A stretch of 10,672 nt of DNA from Pseudomonadota bacterium (lineage in GTDB: Bacteria; Pseudomonadota; Alphaproteobacteria; Micropepsales; Micropepsaceae): positions 1 through 10,672 of the forward strand of contig JAKBAU010000103.1 of NCBI GenBank assembly GCA_021808875.1, in the 5' to 3' direction. Every line of letters begins with the position of its first letter. The first letter of the stretch is position 1. Under the pieces are notes generated by a model. The model was not told the DNA's origin. It saw only the letters and a list, made by a program, of their open reading frames with translations, and did no database searches. A program made the position numbers and the translations under genes. This document shows, piece after piece, positions 6,043 to 10,672 of this stretch.

Positions 6043-7101
6043 TTACACCCTCGTCGACTCCATGAAACGCGCGGCGTCCTCCGGGGCGAGTTGCACCCGA
6101 AGTGCCGCCCGAAGCTCGTCGATGCCAAGTTTGCTGAGATCATCGTTGAAGTCGCCGCACCGGGGCGACAACACCAGCGCCTCAATCCCGGCATCGCTGG
6201 TCCGGTCGAGCAAGCTCAACATCGCCTTGTCGCCCGCCGGGTCAGCGTCGCGGACAATATAGAGACGGCGCAGCGTGGCCGGGAACAGGATGGCGGCGAG
6301 ATGCGCGGCCGAGAGTGCCGCCGCCATCGGCAGGTTGGGCAGCGCGCAGCGCAGCGACAGCACGGTCTCGATGCCTTCGCCGGCCGCCAGCACATCGACC
6401 GCCACACCGAAGCGGACGGCGTTGCCGAGCAGATGGCCCATCGCCCGCCGCGGCCATTCGACCGCCGCTTTGTCTCGCCCAGAGGGATCAAGCCAGGTGC
6501 GGTGCGCGCCGGTGATCGCACCATCGAGGCCGGTGGCGGCGGCGATCATCGCCGGACGGGTCTCGGGCGCAGCGCCCTCGTCTGGACGGTAGTAGCAGCG
6601 CGGATGGAAGCGGAGCCATTCAGTCCCGCCGAACGCCGTAATACCGCGATGACGCAGATAGGCTTCGGCGATGGTACCCGCGAGCGGCTGCGACGCCTTG
6701 AACAAGCGTTGCGCTGCTTCGGGGGAACCGGCCGGGACGGGAGAGGCATCATGCTGGAAGTCACCATGCCCCTCGCGTTCCGCCGAAGGCAGGCTGAGAA
6801 AGCGCCGTGCCTCTTCGGCTACATCGTGGAAATCGGCGTAACCGCAGGTTTCCCGGATAATGTCGAGAAGGTCGCCGTACTCGCCGCTACTGCCGTCCGT
6901 CCATTTACCCGCTGCGCCCTTGCCGGATTCAGGGCCGGTCAGACGGACGAACATGGAGCGGCCGGGCGTATTATGCACGTCGCCAATCCGCCAGTAGCGA
7001 CCCTCGCGGCGGCCATTGGAGAGATAATGGCGGCACACCGCCTCTGCATTGCGCGCGAGGCGGTGTGCCAGGCCAGAAGCATCGTTACGCGAACTGGGCA
7101 T
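6043..7101 (-). CDS. Toprim domain protein, primase-like
   Basis: A 352-aa protein. The N-terminal half resembles the divergent CHC2-like region of plasmid and phage primases (GRREGRYWRIGDV at 30-42, GKWTDGSSGEYGDLLDII at 65-82) but lacks the zinc-binding cysteines of true CHC2 domains. The C-terminal half is a Toprim domain: GEGIET (241-246, catalytic Glu) and VRDADPAG (283-290, the DxD metal site), with GDFND (316-320) after it. Such proteins are annotated as Toprim or primase/helicase-like in alphaproteobacterial plasmids and elements and probably synthesise primers or act on DNA during element replication. No helicase domain is fused. The start overlaps the end of the upstream gene by 17 bases, so translation is probably coupled. 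Confidence 0.9.
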   Translation of the reverse strand: MPSSRNDASGLAHRLARNAEAVCRHYLSNGRREGRYWRIGDVHNTPGRSMFVRLTGPESGKGAAGKWTDGSSGEYGDLLDIIRETCGYADFHDVAEEARRFLSLPSAEREGHGDFQHDASPVPAGSPEAAQRLFKASQPLAGTIAEAYLRHRGITAFGGTEWLRFHPRCYYRPDEGAAPETRPAMIAAATGLDGAITGAHRTWLDPSGRDKAAVEWPRRAMGHLLGNAVRFGVAVDVLAAGEGIETVLSLRCALPNLPMAAALSAAHLAAILFPATLRRLYIVRDADPAGDKAMLSLLDRTSDAGIEALVLSPRCGDFNDDLSKLGIDELRAALRVQLAPEDAARFMESTRV

Positions 7102-7477
7102 GAAGCGCTTTCGCCTCCTCGATCAGCGTCACGTATTGGCGTAACGCCTCGGCCCGTGCCTCCGGTGATTCGATTGTAATCGGTAATGCGGCGACCTTTA
7201 CCAGGAGTTCATGCCAGTCAGGATACAGCCGATCCTCATCGAACGCGACCAGTTGCGTCACCTCTTCCTGCCCGTTCGAAGTCATTCGATCAATATATGA
7301 AATCGAACCTTCGCGGCGTTCATCATAATCGATGAAATCCGGGCAATCATGAGATTGCATCGCTGAGGCTGCCTCGCGCTTTGCCATCTCAATGGCCTCA
7401 ATATCGCTCTCTGCCTCGATCGATAGCGTGTCCATGCAGGCGAGCCAGAAATGAACCTTCACGATATATTCGGCCAT
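7085..7477 (-). CDS. uncharacterised 130-aa protein in the Toprim operon
   Basis: A soluble, acidic protein beginning MAEYIVKVHFWLACMDTLSI, with no domain I recognise. The N-terminal beta strand, then SIEAESDIEAIEMAKREA, then helix resembles the pattern of small proteins with an alpha-beta DUF-type fold. Two adjacent ATG codons exist (7480 and 7477). The first overlaps the upstream stop as ATGA, but the second is better spaced from GGGGGAG and is used here. The gene overlaps the Toprim start by 17 bases, so the two are probably made together. Confidence 0.82.
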   Translation of the reverse strand: MAEYIVKVHFWLACMDTLSIEAESDIEAIEMAKREAASAMQSHDCPDFIDYDERREGSISYIDRMTSNGQEEVTQLVAFDEDRLYPDWHELLVKVAALPITIESPEARAEALRQYVTLIEEAKALHAQFA

Positions 7478-7917
7478 CATTCTTCTCCCCCGCTTTCGGC
7501 GGCGGCATCTTCTTCATCCTCACGCTTCACAAATATGATATCTTCGGACGCGGCGAACTCCTCGGCGTTATCGATGGCCCACTCTATCGCATGTGATATC
7601 TCGTCACCGTAAGACTCCCATTTGCGCCGGACCTTGGCACAGCCTTCGGCAATGAAGCTGGGCAGGTCCGGATGATCCACAAATATCTCGCGCGCGCGGT
7701 CAAGCGCGTCTTCGGCAGAGAGGATCAGAAGCGGATACCACCCAGCCCTATCCTCGCAATCAATGATTACCCATTGCGCCTCATCGCGGGACAAATTTCC
7801 AGCCATGTAGGCGCAGGCACGGCGAAATCGTTTGAGCCGTGTCCGCATGCGGTACGTCCAGGAAGAAATTCTCCGTCTCCAGAAGACATGAAAATTGCGG
7901 GGCATGGCTTCAAACAT
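7477..7917 (-). CDS. uncharacterised 146-aa protein, basic N-terminus and acidic C-terminus
   Basis: The N-terminal 36 residues are very basic (FWRRRISSWTYRMRTRLKRF) and could bind nucleic acid. The middle has WVIIDCEDRAGWYPLLIL and an alanine-rich helical part. The last 15 residues are strongly acidic (REDEEDAAAESGGEE). No domain is recognised. The start (ATG 7917) has GGAGG eight bases upstream and overlaps the stop of the previous gene by eight bases. The stop overlaps the next gene. This makes it the central member of a coupled operon. Confidence 0.82.
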   Translation of the reverse strand: MFEAMPRNFHVFWRRRISSWTYRMRTRLKRFRRACAYMAGNLSRDEAQWVIIDCEDRAGWYPLLILSAEDALDRAREIFVDHPDLPSFIAEGCAKVRRKWESYGDEISHAIEWAIDNAEEFAASEDIIFVKREDEEDAAAESGGEE

Positions 7918-8287
7918 GGCATACCCTCCAGATCAGACGCCCAAGCTCTTCGGGGCGGTGCAACAGATCGAGTGACGCGAAATTGTTGATGCCGCCCGTA
8001 TAATCTCGCCGGCCTTGGCAGGTTCGGAACAGAATTCCGGAGTCAAAGCCCATCGCGGGCTGAGATACCTGTACATAGATATTTTCACCGTGCAGCGTGA
8101 TTTCTCCAGACACGGCAATACCGCTCTGATTGGAGCGCAGATCGTAAACACCGGGAACGAGGCCAAGCACCACGGCAAGCTGTTTGAGTTGCCTGCGCGC
8201 CTGGGTATGAAACTGCTGTTTCGCGTTGGGGTCATAGGACACGGACCGCCGGAAATCGAACCGGGCGATTGAGGAGGATTTAGACAT
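7910..8287 (-). CDS. uncharacterised 125-aa protein, first gene of the Toprim operon
   Basis: Starts at ATG 8287 after GGGAG with a 7-base spacer. The N-terminus is basic (RFDFRRSV; QARRQLKQLA). The C-terminal half (GVYDLRSNQSGIAVSGEI at 46-63, YVQVSQPAMGFDSGILFRTC at 71-90, then GRRDYTGGINNFASLDLL) is beta-rich and looks like a compact conserved domain. From memory, similar sequences sit in alphaproteobacterial plasmid backbones, but no function is known. It is the promoter-proximal gene of the operon ending with Toprim. Confidence 0.85.
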   Translation of the reverse strand: MSKSSSIARFDFRRSVSYDPNAKQQFHTQARRQLKQLAVVLGLVPGVYDLRSNQSGIAVSGEITLHGENIYVQVSQPAMGFDSGILFRTCQGRRDYTGGINNFASLDLLHRPEELGRLIWRVCHV

Positions 8288-8317
8288 GGGGGGTCTCCCG
8301 AGAGCAGAGAAGGGGAC

Positions 8318-8360
8318 GAACCCGGACGCCGCTCTCTTGACCGTGCCGGGTTCACCCGGC
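8318..8360 (-). promoter_or_regulatory. possible alternative-pairing leader before the Toprim operon
   Basis: In the - strand leader, GCCGGGT (8354-8360 read on the - strand) can pair with ACCCGGC (8345-8351). The GAACCCGG word (8346-8353) can instead pair with CCGGGTTC (8318-8325). The two pairings exclude each other, as in attenuators, with the second close to the first start codon. There is no obvious terminator T-run or leader peptide, so this may be chance in GC-rich DNA. Confidence 0.3.
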
Positions 8361-8497
8361 TACCAGCCGCCCTCTCCCTCCCAGCCTGCGCCGCAGCACC
8401 TACCCCCGACTCGGACGGGGCTGGCAAAGACGACGCTGTCGTGGTGGCTCTGCCCGCCCAAATGCCAAGGCTACCAGTGCGCGGAGGATCGTTTTCG

Positions 8498-8701
8498 ATG
8501 CCAAGAGATCCCGAGACAGACTACCCTCCGCTCATGCGCGAGCAGGTGTCTGCCCTGCGTGATTACGCCGCGGAACACGGTCCTGGTTGGAAGGAGAAGC
8601 TACGCAAGGATTGGGCGAATCCAACCAGCCATCCACTCCTCTACCCCCTGCGCAACAGTCATGGCCCGATCTGGCTGGCGGGATTTGAGTTTCCGGCGTA
8701 G
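8498..8701 (+). CDS. small uncharacterised protein (67 aa), divergent from the Toprim operon
   Basis: The only clear + strand gene in the right-hand half. ATG 8498 follows GGAGG with a 10-base spacer; GTG 8441 upstream is less likely. The product runs MPRDPETDYPPLMREQVSAL, then a Trp/Lys-rich segment (GPGWKEKLRKDWANP), and ends PLRNSHGPIWLAGFEFPA. The GPxWL-type ending resembles small unknown proteins of alphaproteobacteria, but I cannot name the family. A bidirectional terminator lies 30 bases past the stop. About 210 bases separate it from the first Toprim-operon gene, enough for two divergent promoters. Confidence 0.7.
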   Translation: MPRDPETDYPPLMREQVSALRDYAAEHGPGWKEKLRKDWANPTSHPLLYPLRNSHGPIWLAGFEFPA

Positions 8702-8731
8702 CCATATCGGACCTTAATTGGACCTCCATGG

Positions 8732-8765
8732 AAAAAGGGCCGACCCCGCGAGGGGCGGCCCTTTT
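8732..8765. terminator. bidirectional rho-independent terminator
   Basis: A GGGCCG-A-CCCC / GGGG-CGGCCC stem (A bulged) with a GCGA loop lies between a run of five A (8732-8736) and four T (8762-8765), so it works on both strands. It sits between the ends of the + strand 67-aa gene (8701) and the - strand 168-aa gene (8783), exactly where convergent transcripts need separating. Confidence 0.82.
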
Positions 8766-8782
8766 ATAACCGAGGTGTGGTG

Positions 8783-9289
8783 TTATTCTTGCTCGTCACC
8801 GCCAATAATCTCAGCGAGACAATCGGTCAGGAATTCTGTTGTCGAAAACCATTTGATTTTTTCGGCGGTGACGAACACCGCCATTCCACCAAAACCGTCG
8901 GAGCGCATTTTCGAACAAGTGAACGCCGCCGAAACCGAGATATACCGAAGCGTGGCCGAACGGCGGACGATGTCCTGAACGATGAACTCCCACGACGTGG
9001 CACTCATGTCCAATTCAATCTCTTCGTCGCCGGGATCGGCGGCTTCCAATTGGTCTTCAACGACGCGCCTCACTTGACTGTCACTGTCACACGACGCGTC
9101 CAGCGCCTTCTTGAGTTCGGATTTGTTGACCCAAACAAAATCGTTCGCCCCTGTCTCCGAGAAGAAATAAGTTTCGTCTCCATCCGGCTCGGACTCGAAT
9201 ATATTAGACAGCAGCAGAAACTCCAGTGGAGTCATATCCGCGTTCGGGATGTTCTCCTGAAACACCGTCTGCGTATAATAGTCGGCCAT
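8783..9289 (-). CDS. uncharacterised 168-aa protein with a CSxMRxDGFGG motif
   Basis: The start (ATG 9289) follows GGAGG with a 5-base spacer, so the longer frame to 9364 is rejected. The protein begins MADYYTQTVF and has an acidic middle (SCDSDSQVRRVVEDQLEAADPGDEE). A conserved-looking block, AAFTCSKMRSDGFGGMAVFV (121-140), precedes a Trp and a TEFL segment. From memory, unknown proteins in alphaproteobacterial element backbones begin MADYYT and carry a similar TCSxxRxDGFGG segment; this one appears a divergent relative. No catalytic assignment is possible. It is the last gene of the parB-side block and is preceded by a hairpin module at 9296-9332. Confidence 0.82.
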   Translation of the reverse strand: MADYYTQTVFQENIPNADMTPLEFLLLSNIFESEPDGDETYFFSETGANDFVWVNKSELKKALDASCDSDSQVRRVVEDQLEAADPGDEEIELDMSATSWEFIVQDIVRRSATLRYISVSAAFTCSKMRSDGFGGMAVFVTAEKIKWFSTTEFLTDCLAEIIGGDEQE

Positions 9290-9295
9290 TTTGAC

Positions 9296-9332
9296 CTCCA
9301 TAAATGCAAAAGCCCGGCACGGGGCCGGGCTT
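9296..9332 (-). repeat. hairpin plus ribosome-binding-site module, copy 1
   Basis: A 37-base stretch, the same as 10235-10271 at 33 positions. In transcription order it has AGCCCGGC, a 5-base loop and GCCGGGCT (stem at 9311-9331), then TTTGCATTT, then TGGAG, the ribosome-binding site of the 168-aa gene. It lies between the DUF6915-like stop and that gene. The stem and T-rich tail suggest a weak terminator or processing site placed right in front of a ribosome-binding site. Confidence 0.75.
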
Positions 9333-9353
9333 GGATTGAACAGAAGAGAAAAC

Positions 9354-9719
9354 TCAGGCGACATTCGCCGGGAATGGATCGAAGTCGAGATGTAATGGAA
9401 TCGCCCGCCCCATCCAAGGTTCGGGACGAATGCACTTTACCCAATCGGCGAAACTTGGGATAAAGCCTAAATCCTCTTTGACGTGCTGCTCGCCGATCAG
9501 GCGCACCGGTATGATCCGGTCCGTCGAGATCGTCAGCGTCACGCCGAAGAATCGTTCCGCCATAAAAATACCCTCGGCATGATGCCGAAGAGCCCTATGA
9601 CGAAAGTCCGCAGTGATCAGCTTTGACTCATCGAACCAAGAATGCAGCCCGATGAAATCGTCTGCATTCCCGCCCCATTTTTTCACGGAGGAGAGCGCAT
9701 GGTGATAAGGATGTGCCAT
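9354..9719 (-). CDS. DUF6915-like protein
   Basis: A 121-aa protein beginning MAHPYHHALSSVKKWGG, followed by SWFDESKLITADFRHRALRH, EGIFMAERFFGVTLTI, the segment VRLIGEQHVKEDLGFIPSFA and RPEPWMGR. These match my memory of DUF6915 proteins. Eight histidines (3, 6, 7, 26, 41, 46, 47, 79) could bind a metal, hinting at an enzyme, but this is inference. ATG 9719 is chosen over upstream ATGs because GAGG lies 8 bases before it. That ribosome-binding site overlaps the stop codon of the upstream gene (TGAGG), so the two are translationally coupled. Confidence 0.8.
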   Translation of the reverse strand: MAHPYHHALSSVKKWGGNADDFIGLHSWFDESKLITADFRHRALRHHAEGIFMAERFFGVTLTISTDRIIPVRLIGEQHVKEDLGFIPSFADWVKCIRPEPWMGRAIPLHLDFDPFPANVA

Positions 9720-9729
9720 TTTCTTTTCC

Positions 9730-10227
9730 TCAAAGCTCATAGCTATAGATATCGGTTTCAACATAGCGCGCGTTGAAGTCGAGTCTGATCACTCGCGCCT
9801 CTACGGCAAATTCAAACTCGCCGAACGCGCCTTCACCATCTTGCCACCCAGCATGAAGGCGGCCGAGGATCGCCCACGCTATAGTGTTGACGGCCTCATT
9901 GACCGTTACCATCTCGTGTTCAATGTCCGGCTTACCCCATTTCGTGGTGAGGATTTCAATCTGCTTCTCCGGTACGGCGATCTGGTTTTGCCCGGCATAG
10001 GCAACGGGCGGGTCAATTTGACCCTCGTCGCCATACCCGTTGAATTCAACGGTTATCACTGTGATTCCCGCCACCGCCAAGGTGTCGAACAGCGTGACCT
10101 TGTTTATCGCAAATAATTCGTCCACGCGGCTCGCGTGTTCACGATCTTTCCTGTCCCAATCTACCCGAACGGCGTCCTTTGCTGCATCGGGTTCGGTGTG
10201 CGGCTCATTTTTATCGGTCTCGGTCAT
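9730..10227 (-). CDS. DUF6878-like protein
   Basis: A 165-aa protein. After a charged, low-complexity N-terminus (1-35) it has LAVAGITVITVEFNGYGDEG (50-69), a helical middle, and a C-terminal block HAGWQDGEGAFGEFEFAVEA with LDFNARYVETDIYSYEL. The VEF-GYGD-GQ and HxGW-GAxGEF patterns fit what I remember of DUF6878; its role is unknown. The start at ATG 10227 (GGAG seven bases upstream) is preferred to ATG 10233. It follows parB across two hairpins and is coupled to the DUF6915-like gene, whose ribosome-binding site overlaps its stop. Confidence 0.8.
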   Translation of the reverse strand: MTETDKNEPHTEPDAAKDAVRVDWDRKDREHASRVDELFAINKVTLFDTLAVAGITVITVEFNGYGDEGQIDPPVAYAGQNQIAVPEKQIEILTTKWGKPDIEHEMVTVNEAVNTIAWAILGRLHAGWQDGEGAFGEFEFAVEARVIRLDFNARYVETDIYSYEL

Positions 10228-10234
10228 GATCATT

Positions 10235-10271
10235 CTCCAGAAATGCGAAAGCCCGGCGCAGGGCCGGGCTT
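10235..10271 (-). repeat. hairpin plus ribosome-binding-site module, copy 2
   Basis: The second copy of the 37-base module at 9296-9332 (33 of 37 identical). The AGCCCGGC/GCCGGGCT stem is at 10250-10270, followed by TTTCGCATTT and CTGGAG, the ribosome-binding site of the DUF6878-like gene. It lies 56 bases past the parB stop. Confidence 0.75.
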
Positions 10272-10293
10272 CGTTGGGGATGAAATAGGGAGA

Positions 10294-10318
10294 CGTGGGG
10301 CGGTGCTTCCGCCCCACG
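10294..10318 (-). terminator. strong hairpin immediately after parB
   Basis: A perfect 10-pair stem (CGTGGGGCGG / CCGCCCCACG) with a 5-base loop begins nine bases past the parB stop. It is followed on the - strand by a pyrimidine-rich TCTCCCTATTTC rather than a clean T-run. With the second hairpin (10250-10270) it forms a tandem pair that probably reduces transcription from parB into the next genes. Confidence 0.55.
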
Positions 10319-10326
10319 CATAGCGA

Positions 10327-10672
10327 TCACTCCGCCGCGATGTTGCGCGGGTGGGTTTCGTCCACTTCGGATTCAAGGATTTCGGTGCTTTCCTCGGCCG
10401 GAACGGTCGTAGGAATTTCCTGCACATTATCCTCGGTCTCCGGTTCCACGGCAGCGACAAGCGTGTCCACGCCCCTCGTCCGCAGCGGTTGGGGCAGCCA
10501 GCCCATGCCGGCGAGCAGTTGCTCGGCTGCAGTCGCCATGTCACCTTTCTTGAGGTGGGCGATCCGGTCTGCCGAATCGTCGCCCTTCGCCTCGCGGACA
10601 GCCTCAACGATGCGCGCCTTCGTCACCCTGCCGAGATAGTTGTCGACCGTCGGTACCCATCCGGCTTCGACG
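10327..10672 (-). CDS. parB: ParB/RepB/Spo0J-type partition protein, C-terminal part (cut by window edge)
   Basis: The frame is open to the window edge; 114 residues plus stop are present. The visible part reads VEAGWVPTVDNYLGRVTKAR, then a helical segment with AEQLLAGMGWLPQPLR, then an acidic tail to HPRNIAAE. The EAGW-PTVDNYL-RVTKARI and LKKGDMA-AAE-LL-G-GWLP patterns are typical of the C-terminal region of the long ParB-like proteins of alphaproteobacterial plasmids and elements. Such proteins bind DNA at parS-like sites with a ParA ATPase; the N-terminal nuclease-like and helix-turn-helix domains would lie outside the window. A GTG at 10626 is not the start because the homology continues upstream. 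Confidence 0.85.
   Translation of the reverse strand, partial: VEAGWVPTVDNYLGRVTKARIVEAVREAKGDDSADRIAHLKKGDMATAAEQLLAGMGWLPQPLRTRGVDTLVAAVEPETEDNVQEIPTTVPAEESTEILESEVDETHPRNIAAE

Noticed and set aside
4735..7179. An 814-codon + strand open frame running antisense through DUF2493, the structured gap and the Toprim gene
   Set aside because: Its composition (long Arg/His/Ala/Gly-rich runs) is what the complement of GC-rich coding DNA gives. The opposite strand carries clear domains and ribosome-binding sites, so this frame is a shadow.
8777..9463. A 228-codon + strand frame over the 168-aa gene
   Set aside because: Antisense shadow: the - strand gene has GGAGG at its start, and the + strand product shows no domain or suitable start signal.
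1..10672. CRISPR array, rRNA or complete tRNA gene
   Set aside because: No regularly spaced direct repeats and no rRNA or full tRNA sequence patterns were seen on either strand by eye.

Overview
The window looks like part of a mobile or plasmid-borne backbone from a GC-rich alphaproteobacterium (Sphingomonadales, Rhizobiales or Acetobacterales are all possible; the order is not decided by the sequence). The reasons are the gene families seen together: a ParB-type protein, a Toprim/primase-like protein, a DUF2493 (SLOG-fold) protein, a zeta-toxin operon, DUF736, and several small unknown families. From memory these often travel together on integrative elements and plasmids of that class. No integrase, complete relaxase, origin or attachment site can be identified, so the exact element type is open.

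Layout. At the left edge, on the + strand, is the tail of one gene (1-135). It overlaps a membrane-anchored coiled-coil protein (123-821). Directly behind that gene lies a frameshifted remnant of a second copy of its C-terminal domain (about 823-992). A 600-base stretch with no convincing gene follows (993-1594). Everything recognisable from 1595 to 8287 is on the - strand. Read in transcription order from 8287 downward it is: three tightly overlapping unknown genes (125, 146 and 131 aa), a Toprim protein, a 366-base strongly structured gap, a DUF2493 protein, a promoter with a palindromic operator, an antitoxin-toxin (zeta) pair, a 533-base gap ending in a structured leader, DUF736 with a good terminator, and an NnrU-family membrane protein. 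A small + strand gene (8498-8701) is divergent from this block and ends at a bidirectional terminator. The right-hand block (10672 to 8783, - strand) is the C-terminus of ParB, a DUF6878-like gene, a DUF6915-like gene and a 168-aa protein with a Cys-Ser/Phe-Gly-Gly motif.

How it may fit together. ParB and the Toprim protein point to segregation and DNA replication of the element. The zeta toxin pair points to stable maintenance. The DUF2493 protein is probably a nucleotide or nucleotide-derivative sensor or processor. NnrU looks like cargo, or host DNA beside the element. The proteins of unknown function are packed into translationally coupled operons with the replication and partition genes, so they are more likely backbone functions than random cargo.

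The most unusual signals are non-coding or relics: (i) a near-identical 37-base hairpin-plus-ribosome-binding-site module used twice (9296-9332 and 10235-10271); (ii) the nested inverted repeats between the Toprim and DUF2493 genes; (iii) a long-range inverted repeat enclosing the DUF736 leader; and (iv) the decayed, frameshifted domain duplicate at 823-992. No new system is proven. The best candidate for an undescribed function is the operon of three unknown genes plus the Toprim gene at 6043-8287.
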